From Desulfurococcales archaeon (GTDB lineage: Archaea > Thermoproteota > Thermoprotei_A > Sulfolobales > Desulfurococcaceae): a DNA stretch of 5,376 bases. A program made the translations under genes and the position numbers. Under the pieces are notes generated by a model. It was not told where the DNA came from, did not search any database, and worked only from the letters and a program-made list of their open reading frames with translations. Where the stretch lies: positions 1-5,376 of the forward strand of contig JAMOPC010000510.1 of NCBI GenBank assembly GCA_027064845.1, written 5' to 3'. Shown here in pieces: positions 1 through 5,376 of this stretch (position 1 is the stretch's first letter; each line of letters starts with the position of its first letter).

Positions 1-23
1 GAATAATATTCTATTTCATTCAT
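1..23 (-). CDS. First codons of a gene overlapping the antitoxin-like gene (partial at left edge)
   Basis: On the minus strand an ATG at 23-21 opens a frame reading MNEIEYY plus two bases before the window ends. It overlaps the last 8 bases of the upstream antitoxin-like gene, the tight coupling usual for toxin-antitoxin pairs. Another ATG at 19-17 hits a TAG after one codon, so it cannot be the start. The partner is therefore probably the cognate toxin. Seven residues cannot tell whether it is of the PIN, RelE, HEPN or another type. The call rests on position and overlap only. Confidence 0.45.
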
Positions 24-216
24 CGTAAAGAGAGACAAGTTCGATCTTGCCTTTTTTCTTGTCTCTTTCATACTCTTTTATGGCTTCTACTTCATCTGGG
101 AGAGGCTCATCTATACCAAGAAGACGTTCCTCTAATAAAGCCTCAATACGCTCCAAAATGACTTTAAGTTTACGTATTTCCTCATATACTTGTTGTCTCT
201 CCTTGTTTATAGACAT
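16..216 (-). CDS. Small antitoxin-like protein, 66 residues
   Basis: A short charged protein that looks like the antitoxin of a type II toxin-antitoxin pair. Residues 4-33 form a likely amphipathic or coiled-coil helix rich in E, K, R and L (for example RKLKVILERIEALLEERLL). Then comes a PLPDEVEAIKEYE segment and a KGKIELVSL tail, resembling the toxin-binding C-terminus of archaeal VapB/RelB-type antitoxins, where an E-A-I-x-E-x-E run is followed by a G-x-x-x-L-S strand. No clear DNA-binding ribbon-helix-helix is visible, so autoregulation is uncertain. The ATG at 216 has a GGTGGT Shine-Dalgarno just upstream and a TATATA box about 40 bases upstream. The next gene starts inside its 3' end, suggesting a co-translated pair. 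It is intact, unlike the vapBC pair diverging from it. Assignment is by sequence style, not by a recognised named family. Confidence 0.65.
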   Translation of the reverse strand: MSINKERQQVYEEIRKLKVILERIEALLEERLLGIDEPLPDEVEAIKEYERDKKKGKIELVSLYDE

Positions 217-219
217 GAA

Positions 220-225
220 ACCACC
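220..225 (-). promoter_or_regulatory. Shine-Dalgarno of the antitoxin-like gene
   Basis: The minus strand reads GGTGGT followed by TTC and then ATG. The GGTG core matches the archaeal anti-Shine-Dalgarno, although the spacing is short. It supports the ATG at 216 as the start. Confidence 0.45.
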
Positions 226-253
226 AAATCTAAATTACTTATTTTGTGTTTTG

Positions 254-259
254 TATATA
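254..259 (-). promoter_or_regulatory. TATA box of the antitoxin-like gene
   Basis: TATATA inside the symmetric GTATATAC lies about 40 bases upstream of the ATG at 216. A start of transcription about 26 bases downstream would give a leader of roughly 14 bases that includes the GGTGGT site. Because the element is symmetric it could also drive the divergent vapBC pair, but the plus-strand promoter is not clear. Confidence 0.35.
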
Positions 260-337
260 CCAGCATTAATAATTTGATTTCCAAATCACTGATTACGCTG
301 AGAAGAAAATAAGAAGGTTAATGAACTATAACATAAT

Positions 338-515
338 ATGGTAAGAGATTACGCCTAGTAGTGCTATAAGAATTCGCATATCTAAAAATGCTGTGGAAGA
401 ATTATTCGGGCCTAAAAGAGTCAGTATATCTAAGGGTATTGACGAAATCCTTGATAAATATTCTGAGAGAGTTAAAGACGATGTATTGAAAGAGTTCCTC
501 AAAGAAAGGAGGTAA
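338..515 (+). pseudogene. vapB: VapB-type antitoxin, frame-disrupted
   Basis: The stretch 345-512 encodes an open antitoxin-like sequence (SSAIRIRISKNAVEELFG, then a lysine- and glutamate-rich tail ending KEFLKERR). The RIRIS strand resembles the beta strand of ribbon-helix-helix antitoxins. No start is available in that frame: a TAA sits at 342-344. An ATG at 338 in another frame gives MVRD and then stops at 356-358. Removing one base near 345-353 would join MVRD to TPSSAIRIRIS and give a protein of about 58 residues, a normal VapB size. Alternatively the start was the in-frame ATG at 321, ended by the TAA at 342. Re-initiation at GTG 393 would lose the DNA-binding strand. The stop overlaps the Shine-Dalgarno of vapC, so the two genes are one operon. 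The antitoxin role is inferred from context and style. Confidence 0.6.
508..513 (+). promoter_or_regulatory. Shine-Dalgarno of vapC
   Basis: A perfect GGAGGT overlaps the vapB stop codon (TAA at 513-515) and lies 10 bases before the ATG at 524. It fixes the toxin start and shows translational coupling of the pair. Confidence 0.75.
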
Positions 516-523
516 TTAAATTA

Positions 524-975
524 ATGAACCTAGTAATTGATGTTTCAGTATTTATTGATAGACTCTTTATCTACGATGAAGAACGTAGTAGAAGAGCACG
601 TAGTCTGTTCAAACTCATTGGTGAAAAGAACTTAATATCTTTGAGTCACAAGTCTTCGGTATAGAACTTGTCTCTCAATTAGTTCGGAGAAAACCCAGAG
701 ACATAGCTAAGGAATTATACAGTAAAATAATGGAAAAAGTTATCGTTATTGACGAGATAGAATATGACTCGCTCCTAGATATCGCCTTAACAACGGGTTG
801 TAGAGCCATAGATGCATTTTATATAGCAGTAGCCAATATTATTTCTGCTATACTGGTAAGTGCTGACAAAGCAATGGTTAATAATGCGAGAAAATATGGA
901 GTAGAAGCATACTATATCCATAACTTAAACGATTATAATTCTTTAGTATCGAGAATTAACCAAATTATGACTTAA
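524..975 (+). pseudogene. vapC: VapC toxin, PIN-domain ribonuclease, frameshifted
   Basis: This is a PIN-domain toxin of about 150 residues; PIN toxins cleave RNA with metal ions held by acidic residues. The first frame starts MNLVIDVSVFIDRLF, with the first metal-binding Asp at 539-541, and reads to NLIS near 640. It then ends at a TAG at 662-664, giving only 46 residues. The continuation is in the frame one base earlier, from TTT at 640-642: FESQVFGIELVSQL (Glu at 664-666), RAIDAFYIAVA (Asp at 811-813) and LVSADKAM (Asp at 865-867), ending NQIMT. All four canonical acidic positions are thus present across the two frames. The lesion, equal to a one-base loss between about 632 and 642, removes three of the four from the truncated product. 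An ATG at 730 could start an 81-residue C-terminal fragment, which would not be a nuclease. Family assignment is firm. Whether the frameshift is real or a sequencing error cannot be decided here. Confidence 0.82.
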
Positions 976-1015
976 CCTCCAATAAACCTCTACTTGACCT
1001 TTTAACACTATTCAT

Positions 1016-1048
1016 ATAACTATCAGTTATGTAAGGTTACAACATTTT
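1016..1048 (+). terminator. Possible terminator between convergent vapC and DUF401 genes
   Basis: The 123-base gap 976-1098 separates the convergent vapC and DUF401 gene ends. It contains a perfect short hairpin (ATAACT at 1016-1021, loop ATC, AGTTAT at 1025-1030) followed by a T-run at 1044-1048. Archaeal termination mostly depends on T-rich tracts, so the T-run on the plus strand is the stronger clue. Nothing else is visible in this gap. Confidence 0.3.
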
Positions 1049-1098
1049 TGTATTCTGTGCAAGTAATCATTATATATTATTTTGAGAGAAACGATGAA

Positions 1099-2357
1099 TT
1101 ATTCGAGATATAGAAGTATGTATAGTGCTGTGCTAAGTAGTAGTGAGGTTATTGTTGCTGGTGCTAGGTATTTGTAGCTCTTAGTAATGTTTACTCCATA
1201 GTATTTTGCACTATATATTAAGCATAGGTGTAGTGGTGAGGCAATATATGATATATACGCTGAAACAAATAATAAGGAGGCTATTGGTGGTGTTAAGTCT
1301 ATTATTCTAGCAATAATTGGTACTGATAAAGCAATACTTGTAGTATTAACACCTGTCACAAACGAGAAAATGGCTGGAACCAGTACTACTAGTATTAATG
1401 GGTTAACGTGTTGTGATATAGAGACAAAGCATCCAAGGTCTAAACCCATCAAGGTCTTTCTGAGAAACATAGCGGAGAAACCAATCATGGCAAGTTCTAT
1501 TGTTTCTCTAGAAGAGATTATCCCCAGTAATGTTTTGGGTGTAGAGCCTGTCTAGATATAGAGTATTGTTATACCAGTAGCTATGCCTATGACCATTGAT
1601 AACCTATTCAACGGTAAATTATATCTGTAATCAATGAAGGGGCTAAGGATTAATGCTATCGTTATAGAGGCTATGATTGCGAGAAAAGCTTTAGCAAAAC
1701 AACTCTATTGCCGCCGCGCAAGGTTTTCCAGCTAATAGGTTGTCGTTGTAAACGCGTTAACCCAATAACGTATCCGACAACGATCATTATAAGCATAACT
1801 GGTAACTGCATCTCTATCAAGCTCCAAACACTAGTCCCAGTAAGAATAGATGTCAACACCAATACACTGCTAAGGGGATATACAACGAATATAACGTGAC
1901 GGAACCAGACATTAACAAACAATTTCTTAACCCTATCAATACCCAAATACTCACCAACCTCATCAACAATGGGAGCACTCATTAAAGCACCTCCAGGAAC
2001 AGGGAGGAGACCAAGTATAGCGGGTACGAGCACAGAGACGAGTCTAGGCCTACCAATAACAAGCATCAACTCCCTACCAAGATCCTTGATAGCACCAGAA
2101 ACCCTGTACAAGTAGACAAAAACAGCTATCAAATACATAATAACCACAAGATCCCAAGTATTAGAATCACCAAGAGTATTCACGAAGACCTCATAAACAT
2201 TAGGTAAACCACCAACAAGAAAAGATAACAAGAAACCAGAGAAAACAAAGATCAACCAAACAGGAATTCCCAGATAAAGCATAACCAAAACAACACCAAG
2301 CAACACTAATAATCCAAAACAAGCATCCAAGACTTCTCCCTCAACAATTTTATACAC
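1099..2357 (-). pseudogene. DUF401 family integral membrane protein, frameshift plus nonsense
   Basis: This is a polytopic membrane protein of the DUF401 family, permease-like proteins of unknown substrate. The whole locus spans about 419 codons, the usual family length, but is broken. The N-terminal piece (2357 to 1674, 228 codons) has several hydrophobic helices and the motif LLPVPGGALMSAPIVDE at residues 117-133, typical of the family. Near 1690-1706 the reading frame changes. The new frame gives a membrane helix (AFLAIIASITIALILSP) and then TAG at 1552-1554. It continues through MFLRKTLMGL, VPAIFSFVTGVNTTS and ISYIASPLHLCLIYSAKYYG, which match the C-terminal half of DUF401, and stops with TAA at 1099-1101. 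The start is uncertain. GTG at 2357 is the furthest upstream. TTG at 2330, preceded by GAGGGAG, fits better with ribosome binding and with the family's short N-terminus. Third-position codon choice differs between the halves. Its role was presumably transport; the product is unlikely to work now. Confidence 0.82.
2336..2342 (-). promoter_or_regulatory. Shine-Dalgarno-like site favouring the TTG start of DUF401
   Basis: The minus strand reads GAGGGAG, five bases before a TTG at 2330-2328 and in frame with the membrane protein. No comparable site precedes the GTG at 2357. This supports a start at 2330 and a protein shorter by nine residues. Confidence 0.4.
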
Positions 2358-2373
2358 AGAAAAACAGTATTAG

Positions 2374-2382
2374 ATAAAATAT
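2374..2382 (-). promoter_or_regulatory. Possible TATA box of the DUF401 gene
   Basis: The minus strand reads ATATTTTAT centred near 2378. A transcript beginning about 26 bases downstream (near 2352) would include the GAGGGAG site and the TTG start at 2330 but not the GTG at 2357. The gap is very AT-rich, so chance matches are likely. Confidence 0.28.
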
Positions 2383-2396
2383 TAAGAATCCTCGAT

Positions 2397-2413
2397 GAAA
2401 TAAAACTAATAAA
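2397..2413 (-). terminator. T-rich tract after the 523-residue gene
   Basis: On the minus strand, 15 bases beyond the TAG stop at 2431-2429, the sequence is TTTATTAGTTTTATTTC. T-rich tracts without a strong hairpin are the usual archaeal terminator form. The rest of the 71-base gap (2358-2428) is AT-rich and shows only the possible DUF401 promoter. Confidence 0.3.
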
Positions 2414-2428
2414 TATTTATAATAGATA

Positions 2429-4000
2429 CTAACCTGATCTCTCTACTCTAATATAAAATGACATTGTTGGTAATTGGTAATTATTTTCATCGTATATATA
2501 AATAGTTTTAGATTTATAGATATAAACAATTATCATGTATTCTTCATCATGCGGAGTTTCTATCCTAATTTCATTAGTACGAGAGTCACTCGACGCCGTT
2601 CCCCAGCCGATGCCGACATCGAATGGGAATGATTCAGCCCATTCGGGCATTTCTGTTAAAAATGCTGCCATTAGTCCTATCAATCCTATACTTAGATCAG
2701 CGTCTTTATAATCATCACCATTGTAATCATAACGAAGATAATGACCTATTTTCGTCTCAGATTTATAATACTCTGAATGACCTAGTAGATAGTTCCAGTA
2801 TTTTTCAAGCCATCCATAGCCATCGATATCATCGTCTAATTCGAAATCTGTTTTCGCTACCCATTTACCGTTTTTATATTCTGCGTCAATATCGATAACA
2901 GTCATATTTGCAGTTACATCTGTTGCTGTGTAATCGTCGTCATCTATTAATCCACAAATACCAATAGCCTCGTACTTCCTATACGTACCAGCAAGTCCAG
3001 AACCATAAACACCTACAGCAGCTATAAAGTCATTAGTAAAAGTATTCTCTGGATCTCCTGTATCGTATACACGATTATGGAATCTCGTCCATTTATGAAA
3101 TTCATACTTATAATAAGAGTTATACAGTACTAATTCTGGACTATTTAACCCAGTTATTTTCGCTGATACGAACAATTTAAACCAAGTATTCTTAGTATGT
3201 ATATAATCAAATGATAAATCTATATTCTTGATATATATCGGAGAAGTAGGAGGAGTATCTTGATCATATACACTATAAGCAATTAATATTGGTACTAGTT
3301 TGTGTTGGAATGTATAGTGTGTTTTTTCTAGTACCCATTTTGAGCAGTAGCAGTGGCAGAATACTTCGCCGCATTGTAGTATTACGCATCCTTCATCTAT
3401 TTCATTGTTGTTGCTCTGTGTTTTCTGTTGTTTTGGTTTTTTGGTTTTGTTTAGGTTGATTATTCTTGTTGGTTTGTATTTCTTCAAGTCGATTTTGATT
3501 TTTATGTTTGGTTTGTATCCTTTACTTATTAGTTCTAAGCTTAGTGGGACGCTTTTCAGTATACTGTATACTTTATATGCTGTACTATTGATTTTCACTA
3601 ATACATCTATGAAGAGGAGAGTGCCTGCTTTGAAATACTTTATACCTCCTCGTTTACTAATCCACTCCTTACCACATCTCTTAAAATTATCCATCACGTG
3701 TTTCGAGAGATAAGCTACGCCCTGCCCCGAGACCCTGCCCACGTAGAAGAGTCTAGCATTAGGTAACGCTGTATATATGTTGATAACCATAGGATACGGT
3801 TTCCCATTCTCGTCTTCCACACTAATACTAGGTTTAGAAAGCTGTGAATAGATATATTCGATTCTGATATAATTGCTGATTTCATCTATAATTAGAGTCT
3901 TTTTAGAAATAAGTATTATTGAGTTGATAATCGGAAGGCAATATGATAACAATAATATTGATATAATTATCATTACTGGAATACTTCTCTGAACATTCAT
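2429..4000 (-). CDS. Membrane-anchored or secreted protein of unknown family, 523 residues (downstream paralog)
   Basis: I do not recognise this family. Residues 7-32 are a hydrophobic N-terminal segment, a signal peptide or membrane anchor. The Cys at 21 does not sit in a proper lipobox. Residues 57-100 (VEDENGKPYP, then GRVSGQGVAYLS) have the spacing of a small beta-sandwich such as carboxypeptidase-regulatory-like or Ig-like domains; this is an inference. KYKPTRIINLNK at 175-185 leads into a K/Q/N-rich linker (185-200). A five-cysteine cluster follows (C205, 210, 215, 217, 219). The C-terminal domain holds FVSAKITGLNSPEL (277-290), FTNDFIAAVGVYGSG (321-335) with RKYEAI (341-346), a possible glycosylation sequon at N365, acidic runs at 353-356 and 389-393, a calcium-loop-like DYNGDDYKDAD (425-435), and GLMAAFLTEMPEWAESFPF (442-460). 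It ends without a C-terminal membrane helix. Most of these blocks recur in the gene upstream. ATG at 4000 has AAGGAG nine bases before it. A cell-surface role is likely; the activity is unknown. Confidence 0.85.
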   Translation of the reverse strand: MNVQRSIPVMIIISILLLSYCLPIINSIILISKKTLIIDEISNYIRIEYIYSQLSKPSISVEDENGKPYPMVINIYTALPNARLFYVGRVSGQGVAYLSKHVMDNFKRCGKEWISKRGGIKYFKAGTLLFIDVLVKINSTAYKVYSILKSVPLSLELISKGYKPNIKIKIDLKKYKPTRIINLNKTKKPKQQKTQSNNNEIDEGCVILQCGEVFCHCYCSKWVLEKTHYTFQHKLVPILIAYSVYDQDTPPTSPIYIKNIDLSFDYIHTKNTWFKLFVSAKITGLNSPELVLYNSYYKYEFHKWTRFHNRVYDTGDPENTFTNDFIAAVGVYGSGLAGTYRKYEAIGICGLIDDDDYTATDVTANMTVIDIDAEYKNGKWVAKTDFELDDDIDGYGWLEKYWNYLLGHSEYYKSETKIGHYLRYDYNGDDYKDADLSIGLIGLMAAFLTEMPEWAESFPFDVGIGWGTASSDSRTNEIRIETPHDEEYMIIVYIYKSKTIYIYDENNYQLPTMSFYIRVERSG

Positions 4001-4009
4001 TGTGATATA

Positions 4010-4015
4010 CTCCTT
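4010..4015 (-). promoter_or_regulatory. Shine-Dalgarno of the 523-residue gene
   Basis: The minus strand has AAGGAG ending nine bases before the ATG at 4000. This is acceptable archaeal spacing and supports that start, which places the hydrophobic segment at the very N-terminus. Confidence 0.5.
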
Positions 4016-4070
4016 AAATACGTTTCATTATCTGATTAACAATATATTTTACGTAATCATTTTATTTTAT

Positions 4071-4080
4071 ACTTATAAAG
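4071..4080 (-). promoter_or_regulatory. Probable TATA box of the 523-residue gene
   Basis: The minus strand reads CTTTATAAGT, a good archaeal TATA element, in the 183-base gap between the paralogs. Transcription would begin near 4049, with a leader of about 50 bases containing the AAGGAG site. The downstream paralog can thus be transcribed on its own, though read-through from the upstream copy is possible. No other gene is visible in 4001-4183. Confidence 0.45.
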
Positions 4081-4183
4081 GGATCGAAAGATCTATCATA
4101 GGAAACTTAAAAATACTTCAATTCGAAACTTACGTGTACAGTAAATATTATTTAATGTTGTATTCTTATCTCATAAGTTTATT

Positions 4184-5376
4184 CTAGTATTTTTCCTTGA
4201 CAATTACATTGATCTTAAATACTGAAACTGGTAAGCTATACTCATTATTGTCGAATAGATATTTGATCTTAGTTCTATGTATTTCTAGGGATATGTTGTA
4301 TGAGAACAGTAGACTATATGGTGTAACTATATGAACCTCATCAATTATTAAGCAGGTGCTCCTGCATTTCCATCCAAATCCCACATAATGTGGGAAATAC
4401 TTTGCCCAGTCTGGCTTCTTTCCTAAATAAGCTGATATTAATTCAATCAGTCCTATACCCATTTTAGCACCTTTATACAAATATCCTTCATAAATATAAA
4501 ACAAGGAAGAAGAACTTTTAGCAACTTCTACATCAATAGTGTTTTCCTTGAGAAACACTATGTATTTTTCAAGCCAGTCTTCCCCATTAGTAAGATTATC
4601 GAGTAATGGAACAATATCACCGATCCAAGAATCTTCTCTATATTCTAAATCCATGTCAAGAACAGTTAGGTTAGCAGTAGTATTTGTTGGGGCAAGAATC
4701 TGATCACTTACATACTTAGTGGTAGTTATGGCTTCATATTTCCTAAATAAACCTAAGAATCCAGAACCATAAAGAGCCAGTGCGGCAATAAAGTCCTTTG
4801 TGAAAACTAGATCGTTCTTTCCTACATATTCTTTTATATTCTTGTTATAAAATATACCAAATACTTCTTTATGAAGATGTGAATACATATTATTTATTAA
4901 CAACTCTGGTTCATTTAATCCAGTAATCTTAGCTGATATGAAAATAATAAACCAATTATCATCCGAAATATTTATGATATGGAACAGACGGAGCTCCATA
5001 ATATGGCCTTCTATGTATGGTGAAGAGAACTGCTCGTATATGTTATAAGCAACTAGGAACGGTAATGGTATGTGACGAAATTTATAGAATACATTTTCTA
5101 AAATCCATCTGGAACAGTAATAGAGATTGTAGTGTGAACCATATTTTATTGTTATACAATTATTATAATAGCTATTATTAGTTCCTGATATTTCTTCAAT
5201 ATTTATATTATTAATCTTGTTTAAGTTGATTATTTTTGTGGGCTTGTACTTAGATAGATCAATTCTGATCCTTATTTCGGGAACGTATCCTTTTTGCAGT
5301 AATTCCAAATTAAGAGGAGCTGATGCTAATAAGCTGTAAACCCTATAGTTATCAGTATTTATTTTGTCTAGTAGAT
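4184..5376 (-). CDS. Paralog of the 523-residue surface protein, 5' end beyond the window
   Basis: The frame is open from the right edge to TAG at 4186-4184, with 396 residues visible. A TTG at 5308 should not be taken as the start: the 22 codons before it (KINTDNYRVYSLLASAPLNL and two more) align with KINSTAYKVYSILKSVPLSL of the neighbour, so the N-terminal domain lies outside the window. Shared blocks in order are KYKPTKIINLNK, a variable Asn-rich linker, C-x13-C with SRWILE, FISAKITGLNEPEL (14 of 21 identical over the block), FTKDFIAALALYGSG with RKYEAI (18 of 26), TTANLTV with a conserved sequon, DWLEKY, and GIGLIELISAYLG with PDWAKYFPHYVGFGW. It keeps only the outer two cysteines of the neighbour's cluster and lacks the acidic calcium-loop-like segment. 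It has its own pair in WKCRSTCL near the C-terminus. No frame lesion is seen. Function is unknown; a cell-surface or extracellular location is inferred from the paralog. Confidence 0.82.
   Translation of the reverse strand, partial: LLDKINTDNYRVYSLLASAPLNLELLQKGYVPEIRIRIDLSKYKPTKIINLNKINNINIEEISGTNNSYYNNCITIKYGSHYNLYYCSRWILENVFYKFRHIPLPFLVAYNIYEQFSSPYIEGHIMELRLFHIINISDDNWFIIFISAKITGLNEPELLINNMYSHLHKEVFGIFYNKNIKEYVGKNDLVFTKDFIAALALYGSGFLGLFRKYEAITTTKYVSDQILAPTNTTANLTVLDMDLEYREDSWIGDIVPLLDNLTNGEDWLEKYIVFLKENTIDVEVAKSSSSLFYIYEGYLYKGAKMGIGLIELISAYLGKKPDWAKYFPHYVGFGWKCRSTCLIIDEVHIVTPYSLLFSYNISLEIHRTKIKYLFDNNEYSLPVSVFKINVIVKEKY

Noticed and set aside
47..277. Plus-strand open frame of 76 codons opposite the antitoxin-like gene
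   Set aside because: The minus-strand gene has better start signals and antitoxin-like composition. The plus frame is Ser-rich with no family resemblance.
635..645. Programmed -1 frameshift in vapC
   Set aside because: No X-XXY-YYZ slippery heptamer is present at the frame change and no clear stimulatory structure follows. The paired vapB lesion makes decay the simpler reading.
976..1098. C/D box small RNA or other RNA gene in the convergent gap
   Set aside because: Only an imperfect C-box-like ACGATGA near 1091 is seen, overlapping the gap edge, with no D box at suitable distance. No tRNA-like fold or CRISPR-type repeat is visible here or elsewhere.
1552..1554. TAG read through as pyrrolysine
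   Set aside because: Pyrrolysine use is not known in this archaeal group, and a nearby frameshift in the same gene already shows it is broken.
2409..2420. Palindrome ATAAATATTTAT as an operator
   Set aside because: Made only of A and T in a very AT-rich gap, so expected by chance.
2623..2898. Plus-strand open frame of 91 codons
   Set aside because: Antisense to a conserved part of the 523-residue gene. Its His-rich N-terminal run mirrors GAT (Asp) codons on the other strand.
3405..3713. Plus-strand open frame of 102 codons, hydrophobic
   Set aside because: It lies antisense inside the 523-residue gene, where the plus strand is GT-rich. Its L/F/I-rich translation is a by-product of that skew, and it has no ribosome site.
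4082..4093. GATC-GAAA-GATC hairpin in the gap between the paralogs
   Set aside because: The stem is only four base pairs and the GAAA loop lies on the strand opposite to transcription. It sits just upstream of the TATA box and is probably chance.

Overview
The window looks like chromosomal DNA from a hyperthermophilic crenarchaeon, most likely of the Desulfurococcales (Staphylothermus or Desulfurococcus type). This is an inference from several things. Base composition is AT-rich. Arg is mostly AGA/AGG, and Ile is often ATA. GTG and TTG appear as likely starts, and Shine-Dalgarno sites are GGAGGT-like. TATA-type promoters lie close to starts. The gene content also fits: VapBC-type toxin-antitoxin genes, a DUF401 membrane protein, and secreted proteins of unknown family. 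No rRNA, tRNA, CRISPR array or insertion sequence was seen.

Left part (1-975) is a small toxin-antitoxin neighbourhood. On the minus strand is an intact antitoxin-like gene (16-216). It overlaps the first codons of another gene that runs off the left edge. Divergent from it on the plus strand is a vapB-vapC pair (338-515 and 524-975). Both members carry a frame lesion, although the PIN nuclease residues survive in the broken vapC.

Middle part (1099-2357, minus strand) is a full-length but broken DUF401 permease-like gene. It has one frameshift near 1690-1706 and one in-frame TAG at 1552-1554. Its two halves use clearly different synonymous codons.

Right part (2429-5376, minus strand) holds two tandem paralogous genes, both open throughout. 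The downstream copy is complete (523 residues). The upstream copy continues past the right edge (396 residues visible). They encode N-terminally anchored or secreted proteins of a family I do not recognise: a beta-sandwich-like N-terminal part, a low-complexity linker, and a conserved C-terminal domain. The copies differ sharply in cysteine content and in a calcium-loop-like acidic segment. This family is the best candidate for something undescribed here.

Four inactivating lesions fall in the 2 kb between 338 and 2357, and none falls in the 2.9 kb of the paralog pair. This suggests a decaying accessory region beside a maintained gene family rather than uniform sequencing error.
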